Shown here: positions 34,277 through 42,891 of the stretch, in pieces
How the letters are laid out: every line of letters starts with the position of its first letter
Position numbering within the stretch: the stretch's first letter is position 1
Source: Ignavibacteriota bacterium
GTDB taxonomy: Bacteria; Bacteroidota; Ignavibacteria; Ignavibacteriales; Ignavibacteriaceae
Reading direction: 5' to 3'
DNA length: 64,000 nucleotides
Assembly: GCA_013285405.1 (NCBI GenBank)
Contig: CP053446.1
Coordinates: 3,792,467-3,856,466 of the forward strand
Made by a program: the position numbers and the translations under genes
The notes under the pieces: model-generated
The model's database searches: none
What the model was told of the DNA's origin: nothing
The model's input: the letters and a program-made list of their open reading frames with translations, nothing else

Positions 34277-35020
34277 ATGGAAAAAATATCGGTAACAGTA
34301 ATTACCAAAAACGAAGAAAAAAATATTTCTGACTGCTTGAAGAGTGTTGAATGGGCTGATGAAATTATTGTGGTTGATTCAGAAAGTACTGATCGCACTA
34401 TCGAATTAACAAAACAATTCACTAATAAAGTATTCACTCGTAAATGGGAAGGTTATGTTCCTCAAAAAAGATATGCATTAAGTCTGGCAAGTAATGAATG
34501 GGTGCTCAGTCTTGATGCAGATGAGCGAATAACTGATGAGCTGAAAAATGAAATAATGAATCTGAAACCGGACGATTTAAATGGATACAAGATCAGAAGA
34601 AAAAATTTTCTGATGAATAAAGAAATAACAAGCTGCGGCTGGGAGAAAGATTTTCAACTTCGTCTTTTCAAAAAAGATAGAACAAATCTGAACGATCGGT
34701 TGGTTCACGAAAAATTTATTGTTGATGGTAAGGTTGGAACACTTAAAAATCCGATGCTGCATTTTACTTTCTCTTCCTTTACAGATTACTTTGAAAAAAT
34801 TAATAAATACACAAGCCTTAAAGCTGAAGAACTTTCAAAGAAAAAGAAAAAGATTGGCGGCTGGACGATTTTTTCACATACCATATCAGCTTTCTTTGCA
34901 TTCTTTTTTATCAGAGGCGGTTTTAAAGATGGAGTTTACGGTTTGATTATCTCTTTACTTCATTCTGTAAGCACGATGATGAATTACATAAAATTATGGG
35001 AGCTTCAGAATAAAAAATGA
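34277..35020 (+). CDS. Family 2 glycosyltransferase (WaaE/KdtX-like)
   Basis: 247 residues. A GT-A domain begins ISVTVITKNEEKNISDCLKS and contains WADEIIVVDSESTDRTIELT and the DXD-like LSLDADERITDELKNEI. The C-terminal third has a membrane-associated stretch. This arrangement resembles LPS core glycosyltransferases such as WaaE/KdtX that add heptose- or glucose-linked sugars. The substrate is not determinable. It stands alone, with non-coding DNA on both sides. Confidence 0.88.
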   Translation: MEKISVTVITKNEEKNISDCLKSVEWADEIIVVDSESTDRTIELTKQFTNKVFTRKWEGYVPQKRYALSLASNEWVLSLDADERITDELKNEIMNLKPDDLNGYKIRRKNFLMNKEITSCGWEKDFQLRLFKKDRTNLNDRLVHEKFIVDGKVGTLKNPMLHFTFSSFTDYFEKINKYTSLKAEELSKKKKKIGGWTIFSHTISAFFAFFFIRGGFKDGVYGLIISLLHSVSTMMNYIKLWELQNKK

Positions 35021-35093
35021 GATGGAAAGAATGATTGAGTGCATTGATGCATGATTGCATGCGAACATGCAACCATGCAATAATGCAGAATTG

Positions 35094-35930
35094 TTATTTT
35101 ACGTCAACGATTTCAGTATCAAAAATAAGTGTTGAGTTAGCTGGAATTTTTTCGAGCTGCATTTCACCATAACCAAGCTGTGGTGGAATTATGAACCTTG
35201 CTTTATCTCCCTTTTTAAGAAGACGCATTCCTTCATCCCAACCGGGTATCACTTGTCCTTGTCCGACAACAAATTGAATTGGTTCATCTCTTTCAACGGA
35301 ACTATCGAATAAAGTTCCATCCTGCAGGTACCCTGAATAATTAACAGTGACCACTTTACCTGAGTCAATCATTGGACCATCGCCATGAGAAATAATAGCA
35401 TATTTGAGACCGCTGGCTGTGGTTTTAAATAAAGTCGAATCAACCTCCCACATTTTGGCAACACCTTTATCTTTAACATCAAGTAATTCAATTACAACTT
35501 TTAAATCAGTATTTGGTGGAATAAATCCGACACCTGCTTCACCATAAGCAAGCTTTGAAGGAATGATCATTGTTCTTACTCCACCAGCTTTCATTCCAAT
35601 GATACCTTCATCGGTTCCCTTGATAAATGAACCTGAATTCAGAACAAATTTTATCGGTTGGTTTCGCATTTTTGAATCGCCAAGAGAAAGCATATTTTTT
35701 GTTTGGTCGGTTGACCAATCTGTAAATAATTCTCCGGCAGAATCTTTTGGGACCATCCAGCCTTTGAAGTGAATAGAAACCAGATCACCAGCTTTAGCTT
35801 CTCTGCCTGTACCAAGAGAATCATCCATAAACTGTAACCCAGACTCAAGAGTTTTTATTTCCTGTCCTTTATTGCAGCCCACCAAACTAACTGTTAAAAC
35901 TGCAATAAGTACAAACAATATTTTTTGCAT
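35094..35930 (-). CDS. FKBP-type peptidyl-prolyl isomerase lipoprotein with two FKBP domains
   Basis: 278 residues from the ATG at 35930, which follows an AAGGA ribosome-binding site; the longer frame from 35969 is not needed. The lipobox SLVGC puts the lipidated Cys at residue 19. Two FKBP domains follow: residues ~30-150 (GDLVSIHFKGWMV, INPSKLAYGEAGVGFIPPNT-like IIPSKLAYGEAGVGFIPPNT) and ~165-278 (VTVNYSGYLQDGTLFDSSVE, FIIPPQLGYGEMQLEKIPAN). They are expected to fold periplasmic or outer-membrane proteins by isomerising X-Pro bonds. Confidence 0.92.
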   Translation of the reverse strand: MQKILFVLIAVLTVSLVGCNKGQEIKTLESGLQFMDDSLGTGREAKAGDLVSIHFKGWMVPKDSAGELFTDWSTDQTKNMLSLGDSKMRNQPIKFVLNSGSFIKGTDEGIIGMKAGGVRTMIIPSKLAYGEAGVGFIPPNTDLKVVIELLDVKDKGVAKMWEVDSTLFKTTASGLKYAIISHGDGPMIDSGKVVTVNYSGYLQDGTLFDSSVERDEPIQFVVGQGQVIPGWDEGMRLLKKGDKARFIIPPQLGYGEMQLEKIPANSTLIFDTEIVDVK

Positions 35931-36075
35931 TTTTTTCCTTTTAAAAATTTGACGATGAAATATATTCATAATTATTGTCTCTTTTTTATGCGTAATAATT
36001 TTATCCTATGTTTTAAGAATTGTCTGTTTTACCTTTGAAACAATTCAGGATAAACAATTAAATATTTTCAACTGT

Positions 36076-36720
36076 ATGTTAAGCGAAAAATTTTCTATTA
36101 CCCGAACATTGATACTATTAACGGTAGTTTTTTTAGTTTTTAATTTTGATAACGCACAAAGCCAAAAATCTGAATCAGAATCTGTCATTGATTCAGATTT
36201 GAATTTTGAGGAGGCTGTTGCAGGAATTTCAGTTCCTGATGGTACGATTGAAAATTTAAGAATTGTTGATATTTATTATTATGGATTTGATGACAAACTT
36301 CATAAAGGACAGTTGGTGGTTCATAAAGATGTGGTATTGGATATAATTGAAATATTTGAGTTTATCAGAGAATCTCACTTCCCTGTTGAAAAAGTAATTC
36401 CAATCAGCCAATACAATTGGTCCGATGAAAAATCTATGAAGGATAATAACACATCAGCTTTCAACTACAGATTCATTTCCGGAACGAGAGTAATTTCAAA
36501 TCATGCCTCCGGATTAGCAATCGATATAAACCCCCGGTTGAATCCATACATTAAGAACGGATCAAGTTTACCGGCAAATTGTATTTACGATACGACAAAA
36601 ACCGGGACAATTTCAGCATCATCTCAACTTGTTAATGAATTTAAACAGAGAGGCTGGCAATGGGGCGGCGATTGGAAGAGTCTTAAAGATTACCAGCATT
36701 TCGAAAAAAAATTAAAGTAG
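36076..36720 (+). CDS. M15-family D-Ala-D-Ala carboxypeptidase-like peptidase, exported
   Basis: 214 residues. A signal segment (TLILLTVVFLVFNFDNAQSQ) precedes a VanY/M15C-like domain. The zinc site is ISNHASGLAIDINPRLNPY (S-x-H-x-x-G-x-A-x-D) and the second half of the site is WGGDWKSLKDYQHFE (W-G-G-D-W ... D-x-x-H-F-E). These are the ligands and catalytic residues of the family, so the enzyme is probably active on peptidoglycan stem peptides. The 3' end overlaps the convergent esterase gene by 9 bases. Confidence 0.9.
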   Translation: MLSEKFSITRTLILLTVVFLVFNFDNAQSQKSESESVIDSDLNFEEAVAGISVPDGTIENLRIVDIYYYGFDDKLHKGQLVVHKDVVLDIIEIFEFIRESHFPVEKVIPISQYNWSDEKSMKDNNTSAFNYRFISGTRVISNHASGLAIDINPRLNPYIKNGSSLPANCIYDTTKTGTISASSQLVNEFKQRGWQWGGDWKSLKDYQHFEKKLK

Positions 36721-37872
36721 GCTTTTCCCCTTTTCTGTTCCGAATAAATAGATAAGCGCACGCGGGATATTCTTTGACCAATCTCTTTCACCATGTTGTG
36801 AGCTTTTAGCCTTTACATAATAGAAATCTGTTCTTTCCTTGTATCCATTTTTCGTTAAAGCGTTCAGCATCTCATCAACACCTGTTTGCAATCTTGTATC
36901 AAGTTCATCATCTCCATTACAAATAAAAAGATTAATCTCTTTCTTCTTGCCAGAATAGGATAATACATTATCAACAAAGTTATACCGATCAATTTTAAAA
37001 GCCGGAGAAAAGCAAAAGGCTTTTGAAAATATTTCAGAATATTGCCAGGCGAGAATAAAAGAAATTAATCCGCCGAGTGAACCACCGCCGTTTGCTGTAT
37101 TCTGCCTGTCCGGTTTTGTCCTGTAATTCCTGTCAATAAAAGGTTTGAGCGAATCAACGATGAAATTCATATAAGCATATCCGGTATCGTTTTCAGAGTA
37201 CTCATTATTCCTTTGCGGCGTATTATAAATTCCGACAATTATTAACGGTTCAATTAATTTTTGTTTGATAAGACTATCTGCTGCTTCATCAATTTGCCAA
37301 TCAACCTGAAAAGATGAAGTTGAAGGATCAACAATATTTTGTCCGTCATGCATATATAGTACAGGATATCGTCTGTCAGATTCTGAACTATATTCCGGAG
37401 GAAGCCAAACGACAATATCTCTTGCTTTTATTCCACTTCCTGAAAAATTTCTGTGATACTCTACAAATCCGGTTATTTGCCCTTCAATTTTTCTTTCAAC
37501 CTGATCCGCCCAAAGATTGATCTTCAATGAAATTGTAGTATCACTCCAAACTATGAAAGAAAAGTTTGAAGGAATTGTTCCATCATCGTTTAATGCTTCT
37601 TTAATCCAGCTTCCGCGCGTGAATTTGAATTCAAGCTTCTTACCTCTCGGGAAGGAGAAATTTTTAACCCATTTACTTTTCACGATTTCATCAAGAGAAA
37701 CAACTTCCGGCTGCCAGTTACCTAACAAATTATCGTTGCCGGTTATATAAACAGCTTCATCTGCATTTAAATCTTTTGTAAAAACTTCAAAAGTAATTGA
37801 AACTTCAGTTTGTGGAAAAGAATCAAATGAATAAAAAAAGATGAAGTAGAAGATGAGAGAATATTTTACCAT
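36712..37872 (-). CDS. Alpha/beta-hydrolase esterase with N-terminal CBM20-like domain, exported
   Basis: 386 residues from the ATG at 37872; the longer frame starts with TTG at 37905. A signal peptide (MVKYSLIFYFIFFYSFDSFP) is followed by a CBM20-type starch-binding-like domain (VYITGNDNLLGNWQPEVVSL). Then comes a Fes/esterase-D-type hydrolase: RRYPVLYMHDGQNIVDPSTS, DRNYRTKPDRQNTANGGGSL with nucleophile Ser in G-G-S-L-G-G, and a terminal HGERDWSKNIPRAL that carries the catalytic His. The substrate could be a siderophore ester or a carbohydrate ester; not determinable. Confidence 0.87.
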   Translation of the reverse strand: MVKYSLIFYFIFFYSFDSFPQTEVSITFEVFTKDLNADEAVYITGNDNLLGNWQPEVVSLDEIVKSKWVKNFSFPRGKKLEFKFTRGSWIKEALNDDGTIPSNFSFIVWSDTTISLKINLWADQVERKIEGQITGFVEYHRNFSGSGIKARDIVVWLPPEYSSESDRRYPVLYMHDGQNIVDPSTSSFQVDWQIDEAADSLIKQKLIEPLIIVGIYNTPQRNNEYSENDTGYAYMNFIVDSLKPFIDRNYRTKPDRQNTANGGGSLGGLISFILAWQYSEIFSKAFCFSPAFKIDRYNFVDNVLSYSGKKKEINLFICNGDDELDTRLQTGVDEMLNALTKNGYKERTDFYYVKAKSSQHGERDWSKNIPRALIYLFGTEKGKSLL

Positions 37873-37944
37873 ATTAATTTGATTTGAATGGCTTATTTTT
37901 TGCAAGATTAAAAAAACTTATCAGTGTTGATTACTGAATTAATT

Positions 37945-38904
37945 ATGAATTATTGCTTCCCAAAAATAACGATTTTAGTTTTTCTTTTACTCAGCAGTTG
38001 TGCTGATCGTTCACTTTTCACTGACCCAACTGATCCGGGTCTTGGGGGAATTTTTACTGTTATCAAAGGTAATCTTTCAGGAACATTATTGAAAAGTAAA
38101 TCTCCATATTATGTATCAGAGGATATTTCTATAAACCCCGGAATTACACTGCTCATCGAACAGGGTACATTAATTTTTTTTAAGTCGGATGCAGGATTAT
38201 ATATTTCAGGTGGAATAAGAGCAATTGGAAACAAGCAGTCACGGATTGTATTTGAAGGTTTTGGAAATGCTTGGAAAGGTATCCACTCTGAAAATCCGAC
38301 TGATAGTTTGATTTTTATTTTCTGCGATATCAAAGAAGCTTATCTTCCTATCGGAAGCGAGTTAAAATTTGGTGCAATTGAAACCTCCAATGCCAACCTC
38401 GTTGTGAAGAATTGTTATTTCAATTTTAATTATTCACAGTACGGTGGTGGAATTACCTTGCTTTACTGCAACTCGGAAATAATCAACAATATCTTTTATG
38501 ACAATGAATCTCTTGACTATGGCGGAGCAATTCTCTCCCAAAACTCTTCAAATAAAATTATTAACAACACTTTTTACAAAAACTATTGTTTGAATTTTGG
38601 CGGAGCGATAACAGTTGTTGATCCGGTTTACGAGGAAATACAGAATAATTTGTTTTACAAAAACTTTTCATATCGCGGTGATACAAGAATTCATCTTGTT
38701 TCAGGTGACAGCTTAAACATTTTTGAGCAGTATAATTTTTTAGATCCCGACAGTTTAGATCCTTTATTTATTTCAGAAACTGATTTTAACTTAAAAGAAA
38801 ATTCGCCCTGTAAAGATGCTGGTAATCCTGCAGCAGAATTTAATGACTGGGATGGTTCGCGAAACGATCAGGGTGCTTATGGCGGACCTGGTGGCGATTG
38901 GTGA
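37945..38904 (+). CDS. Right-handed beta-helix repeat lipoprotein
   Basis: 319 residues from the ATG at 37945; the upstream GTG/TTG reading adds no conserved residues. The lipobox is LLLSSC. From residue ~120 the chain has repeated short units (NCYFNFNYSQYGGGITLLYC, then NSEIINNIFYDNESLDYGGA, and NSSNKIINNTFYKNYCLNFG), the pattern of pectate-lyase-like parallel beta-helix proteins (PbH1/NosD type). It ends DWDGSRNDQGAYGGPGGDW, common in such surface proteins. No catalytic residues can be assigned. Confidence 0.82.
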   Translation: MNYCFPKITILVFLLLSSCADRSLFTDPTDPGLGGIFTVIKGNLSGTLLKSKSPYYVSEDISINPGITLLIEQGTLIFFKSDAGLYISGGIRAIGNKQSRIVFEGFGNAWKGIHSENPTDSLIFIFCDIKEAYLPIGSELKFGAIETSNANLVVKNCYFNFNYSQYGGGITLLYCNSEIINNIFYDNESLDYGGAILSQNSSNKIINNTFYKNYCLNFGGAITVVDPVYEEIQNNLFYKNFSYRGDTRIHLVSGDSLNIFEQYNFLDPDSLDPLFISETDFNLKENSPCKDAGNPAAEFNDWDGSRNDQGAYGGPGGDW

Positions 38905-38939
38905 AACATAAAAATGCCATCTATAAAGTAGCACAGATT

Positions 38940-39019
38940 ATTCCGAAGGAATGGCTTTGCTACTGATCTGTACTACAAAGCAAAACCAATGTGAGACTCA
39001 CCTTCGAGGTGAGCCTCAC
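38940..39019. repeat. Palindromic repeat block that also encodes the end of the metalloprotease gene
   Basis: It contains ATTCCgaaGGAAT (38940-38952) and a larger inverted repeat GTGAG...CTCAC (38991-39019) enclosing CTCACCttcgAGGTGAG. On the minus strand this block supplies the last ~20 codons of the gene at 38960-39586. It is of the same style as the palindromes at 45584-45965. Confidence 0.65.
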
Positions 39020-39586
39020 GTAAAGATTGACTAATTCTTCTATTCCATAGCCATGGGTATGATAAAGATAAAAGCAATGCGCAACTTCATGTGCTAATTT
39101 ACCCTTATGCGTCGCTGAACCATTTATTATCGCACAATTGTTGGTTTTGTAATACGCCATTCCTTCAGCCGCCCCATTTGGCACAAAATAAATATTCAGT
39201 TTATTTTCTACATCATAAAAAGCTGTCAAAATTTGGAACAAACTATCAGTTAAATAACAGAAGGTACTATCAGTTATAGTTTCAATTTGATTGCATTCAA
39301 AAGAAATCATTGCGTCCGCAAAATCTGATTTAAGTTTCTGAATTGCAATGGTTAAATCATTTTGTGATATTCCAGGACAACTTGAAGAATTAATTATCCA
39401 TGCTACAACATAAACTGTTCTAACTTGAGTTGGTTGATAATGAAGTAATACCTCAGGAGCACCATATGTGCTATCGATAGTAACCGGTTCTCCAGGCGGA
39501 AAAGTAACTAGACATTCTTGCGCATTAATGCTAGTATATAAGCTAATTATAAAAGAACACAAGATTAAGAGATCTAAAAGTTTCAT
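38960..39586 (-). CDS. M43-like zinc metalloprotease, C-terminally truncated by a repeat
   Basis: 208 residues. A signal peptide (to NAQE) is followed by a small metzincin-like domain. The zinc site LAHEVAHCFYLYHTHGYGIE matches HExxHxxxxxHxxG of M43/pappalysin-like enzymes. After GIEELVN the chain is encoded by a palindromic repeat (residues YVRLTSKVSLTLVLLCSTDQ), and the downstream part that M43 enzymes normally have, including the Met-turn, is missing. The protein is probably inactive or a remnant. Reading the DNA on in the other frames gave no recognisable continuation. Confidence 0.7.
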   Translation of the reverse strand: MKLLDLLILCSFIISLYTSINAQECLVTFPPGEPVTIDSTYGAPEVLLHYQPTQVRTVYVVAWIINSSSCPGISQNDLTIAIQKLKSDFADAMISFECNQIETITDSTFCYLTDSLFQILTAFYDVENKLNIYFVPNGAAEGMAYYKTNNCAIINGSATHKGKLAHEVAHCFYLYHTHGYGIEELVNLYVRLTSKVSLTLVLLCSTDQ

Positions 39587-39691
39587 ATAGATTTCCTTTC
39601 TTTATAGTGAATAATTCTTTAAAATTGAAAAGCAAACAAAAAGGCGTATCTCACGTTTGTGAGAACTCAGCAAACCGATTTGTTTGTATTA

Positions 39692-39717
39692 TGGGTAACG
39701 GTGTTACCGCACCGTTA
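39692..39717. terminator. Hairpin between the M43-like gene and the next lipoprotein gene
   Basis: The stem GTAACGGTG / CACCGTTAC (9 bp) lies 40-60 bases after the lipoprotein stop on the minus strand. No clear U-run is present in that direction, so it may be a weak terminator or only a repeat. Confidence 0.4.
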
Positions 39718-39753
39718 CTCTTTCTATTAAACTCATATCTATTCCTATCATTT

Positions 39754-41112
39754 TCACCTCCTCCCAATTATTAAAAGTGCATCTCCAAGTCCGGTACCAT
39801 ATCGCTTACCTACGGCGACCATAATTTCTTCTTGAACAGATAAGCCATAAATTCTATCATTAGTATTATAAATTTCTTCAAATTTATGCCAGGACTTTCC
39901 GTTATAATGCCAGATCATAGCTGCATCTCCGGCTACAATGAAATTATTTTTATTGCTGCCCCTGATTCTATAAGCAAAATTTCCAAGATCAAGTACTTTC
40001 CAACCATTCGAAGTTGGCACCCATTCTTTTCTCACTATCATTTTATCAATAAGGGAATGCCTGAAAACTTGACCATCGACCAATACGAATTCGCCATTTC
40101 CACTAGTCCATAAACTGTTTAAGAGAGTTCCACTATAAATATTTAGCGTTGTATTTGTTTGACTATCCCATATAGATTCTACACCATTTCCATTAATTTC
40201 TAATATTGCAACTCTTCCATTCTGATTACTCCAACCGCAAGTCCAAATCTCATTTCCGTCTGTTGTTCCGAAAATATCTTTTAAGTCCACATCCGTTCCG
40301 CTTGTAATTTTACTCCAGTGCCAGTTTTGGTAGTGTGCAATAAATCCATTACCACTAACAACATATAAATCATTTCTTGAAGTACCCCACATTTTATTTA
40401 CTGAACCATTTAATTGTGTAATTAAAGAACAATCATTTGTGAATTTTATACCATCATAGTGAGAAATGCTGCCATCAATATGAGCAAATAAAATATCATC
40501 TGCTGCAAAAGCAAAAATTGCTTTAACAGGAGGATAGTCAACACCGCCGCAAGCATTTGTTTTTATTCTTTTCAACTCCCATTGGCTGCCATCCCAGTGT
40601 ACGGCATTGTATGCCGTGTAACCGTTTATGCTTGTATCTGCAATATTTATTTCACCAACTGCCCAGATATTATTTTCATTAATAATGGCTACATCGAACA
40701 ATACACTGTTGCTTATATCCCCGAAAGTGAAAGTTTCAAATGTATAGTTGTGGCTTGTTGTATCCATTGTGGTTACGCTTAGCTCATTGCTGGAGATTCC
40801 GGTCAAGCCGGAATGACTGGTGATAAAAGAATAAGTTCGGTTTGGCAGAAGTGAATCAATGTAGAGTAACGAGTCTTGAGTATTGAGATTTAAGATTTGA
40901 GATTTAGTATCGCCGGATGGGTTAGTTTGATTCAGAGTTATGGTTGTCGGTAGTGGCAGGTTGGTTGTTGTTAAAGTAATCCAGGCTTCGGTGCAGGAAA
41001 CGTCTTCAAGTTTTAGATTTAATGACTTATTGTCGGGAGGGTCAGTCGTATCACAGGACTTGATTAATAGACTAAAACTGATTACAAGAAGACCTACAAT
41101 TACTCGCTTCAT
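39754..41112 (-). CDS. FN3-domain lipoprotein with C-terminal propeller-like region (paralog 1)
   Basis: 452 residues. The lipobox LLIKSC gives a lipid-anchored N-terminus. Residues ~30-115 look like a fibronectin type III domain (LKLEDVSCTEAWITLTTTNL ... SLLPNRTYSFITSHSGLTG). The rest has repeated AVGEI, WAVG and IWHYNGKSWHKF-like units resembling a beta-propeller such as the Ycf48 type. The first ~340 bases and ~75 bases upstream are nearly identical to the next paralog, while the C-terminal parts differ strongly. In-frame repeat copies occur at 40793-40817. Function unknown; exposed on the cell surface or periplasm. Confidence 0.82.
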   Translation of the reverse strand: MKRVIVGLLVISFSLLIKSCDTTDPPDNKSLNLKLEDVSCTEAWITLTTTNLPLPTTITLNQTNPSGDTKSQILNLNTQDSLLYIDSLLPNRTYSFITSHSGLTGISSNELSVTTMDTTSHNYTFETFTFGDISNSVLFDVAIINENNIWAVGEINIADTSINGYTAYNAVHWDGSQWELKRIKTNACGGVDYPPVKAIFAFAADDILFAHIDGSISHYDGIKFTNDCSLITQLNGSVNKMWGTSRNDLYVVSGNGFIAHYQNWHWSKITSGTDVDLKDIFGTTDGNEIWTCGWSNQNGRVAILEINGNGVESIWDSQTNTTLNIYSGTLLNSLWTSGNGEFVLVDGQVFRHSLIDKMIVRKEWVPTSNGWKVLDLGNFAYRIRGSNKNNFIVAGDAAMIWHYNGKSWHKFEEIYNTNDRIYGLSVQEEIMVAVGKRYGTGLGDALLIIGRR

Positions 41113-41190
41113 TTTTATATTCCTAAAAACTAATAGTTATTTAGCCTTAATTTAAGTTTCGTAAACGAGCATTGCTAATTTTTAATATGC
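40774..41190. repeat. Near-identical duplicated block (copy 1): promoter region plus FN3 domain of the lipoprotein
   Basis: Aligned by eye with 42254-42665. Over the FN3-encoding part only about nine differences are seen in ~250 bases, and the upstream sequence (ttagccttaatttaagtttc and following) is also shared. This looks like recent duplication or gene conversion. Confidence 0.75.
40793..40817. repeat. ATTCCG...CGGAATGAC palindrome inside the lipoprotein gene
   Basis: Bases gattccggtcaagccggaat followed by gac. It encodes SHSGLTGIS on the minus strand. The same core occurs in non-coding DNA at 34063-34087. Confidence 0.7.
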
Positions 41191-41255
41191 AAAAAAAGGC
41201 AAGAGCAGCTTGCCAGGCTGTTCAATGAATAGATAGTGTCTTTTTTGCCAATTAA

Positions 41256-41291
41256 CCCGCCTGTCGCTGCTACGATAGGCGGGATTTTTTT
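41256..41291 (+). terminator. GC-rich hairpin followed by T-run, in repeat form
   Basis: The stem CCCGCCTGTCG / CGATAGGCGGG pairs over 11 bases with one wobble, followed on the + strand by ATTTTTTT. Neighbouring genes are on the minus strand, where only a short AT stretch follows. It may be a repeat with terminator-like form. Confidence 0.45.
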
Positions 41292-41323
41292 GTTGAGCTA
41301 TTAACTCCTTTTTTTAATGATTA

Positions 41324-42592
41324 TTAATTTCTTGTGCCAATCTCAATTAAACCCTGTCCCTGATAATTTCCACAAATTACCACTATATTTCCCCTGATCG
41401 CTACCTTTGAATAGCCTTTATTATTGGGTGTATTTAACATCTTCCAGCTTACTCCGTTGAAATGGAAAATTGCTCCGGAATCCCCCACGATAAAAATATC
41501 ATTTGAACTATTACCTCTTACTGAATTAGTTCCTACGGGGTATAAATCTATCTCATCCCATACACCAAATTTGTTAACGTACGCTCCTTCACCACACACA
41601 TATAAAATGTTTTCATTAACTGCCCAGGCTGAATAAAGCCGGACATCCCTGTTCCAGGAAACGGAATCTGCTTTTCCATCTACGATTTTTAATATCTTCT
41701 TGTCTCCAGGAATAAAGAATGAAGATACAGGACAGTAAAGAATAGTCTTATTCTCTTTAGCAATAATTCCCCAAACATCATTTATTCTCGTTTCTGTTCC
41801 GCTTTCTACATTTTGCCAGATTCCATTGGTATTCCTATGTCCAACAAAACCTTCATCCCCAACAACATAAATTCCAACTTCATTTCCCCACATCTTGTTA
41901 ATTCCGACACCAATAAAGATAGGATCGATGACAAGTTCCTTATAGTTTTGCCCGTCCCAATGAAACCAAGGGTCAAACCATACATCGTTTTCATTAATAG
42001 CACAAACAGAATGAACTACTGGAGGATAACCTTGATAGGTGAGCTTTCGTAATTCCCAAGTATTTCCATTCCACTCAGCTAAATTGTAAGGATGTGGATC
42101 TGGTTGCCCGAGAGTATCGTTTATATAAATCTCACCAACAGCATAAACAGAATTTTTGTCTATTATCGCTACATCCCAAAGAAAACTGGCATCATGCTCG
42201 CCAAATGTCCACGTTTGCCAGGTAAATGCGTGGCTGGTGGTGTCCAAAGTAATTACGCTTAGCTCATTGCTGGAGATTCCGGTCAAGCCGGAATGACTGG
42301 TGATAAAAGAATAAGTTCGGTTTGGCAGAAGTGAATCAATGTAGAGTAACGAGTCTTGAGTATCGAGATTTAAAATTTGAGATTTAGTATCGCCGTATGG
42401 GTTAGTTTGATTCAGAGTTACGGTTGTCGGTAGTGGCAGGTTGGTTGTTGTTAAAGTAATCCACGCTTCAGTGCAGGAAACATCTTCAAGTTTTAGATTT
42501 ATGCCCTGTCCTTCAGGTGGTTCAGTTGTGTTACAAGCCTTCAGTAGCAGACCAAGGCTTATTACTATTAAACCAAAAATTACTTGCTTCAT
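41324..42592 (-). CDS. FN3-domain lipoprotein with propeller-like region (paralog 2)
   Basis: 422 residues. Lipobox LLLKAC. It shares the FN3 domain (residues ~30-115) almost exactly with paralog 1, and then continues with similar but much diverged AVGEI / WNGNTWELRKL / FVGHRNTNGIWQNV units. The pair are tandem on the same strand with 211 bases between them. The in-frame palindrome copy is at 42273-42297. Function unknown. Confidence 0.82.
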   Translation of the reverse strand: MKQVIFGLIVISLGLLLKACNTTEPPEGQGINLKLEDVSCTEAWITLTTTNLPLPTTVTLNQTNPYGDTKSQILNLDTQDSLLYIDSLLPNRTYSFITSHSGLTGISSNELSVITLDTTSHAFTWQTWTFGEHDASFLWDVAIIDKNSVYAVGEIYINDTLGQPDPHPYNLAEWNGNTWELRKLTYQGYPPVVHSVCAINENDVWFDPWFHWDGQNYKELVIDPIFIGVGINKMWGNEVGIYVVGDEGFVGHRNTNGIWQNVESGTETRINDVWGIIAKENKTILYCPVSSFFIPGDKKILKIVDGKADSVSWNRDVRLYSAWAVNENILYVCGEGAYVNKFGVWDEIDLYPVGTNSVRGNSSNDIFIVGDSGAIFHFNGVSWKMLNTPNNKGYSKVAIRGNIVVICGNYQGQGLIEIGTRN

Positions 42593-42665
42593 TTTAATTT
42601 TCCTAAAACCAATAGTTAATTAGCCTTAATTTAAGTTTCGTAAATGAGCATTGCTAATCTTAATA
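42254..42665. repeat. Near-identical duplicated block (copy 2)
   Basis: The counterpart of 40774-41190; it includes the palindrome at 42273-42297 and the tract coding for QILNLDTQDS. The upstream part again reads ttagccttaatttaagtttc. Confidence 0.75.
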
Positions 42666-42891
42666 AGCAAAAATTGTACAATTAAACAGAATACGTTTTC
42701 TTCAAATAAATCAAATTAAATTTTTATGCTGAGTAAAAAGGTTAGCAGCACAGCAGGAATTTTCAACCAACTGAAAAAAATCATTGCTTAAAGGTCATTT
42801 ATTAACGAATAAAGTTTTAAATATTTTTCTCATTTTTATATAGAGAATTGTAATAAACAGTTATTTCCTGAGAGATTATTACTTTTACACT
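42593..42891. other. Intergenic region before the GNAT-AmgK/RapZ-MurU operon
   Basis: 299 bases. The left ~75 bases are the duplicated upstream block of the lipoprotein. The rest is AT-rich and contains the + strand promoter of the operon; no RNA gene or palindromic repeat was recognised. Confidence 0.55.
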
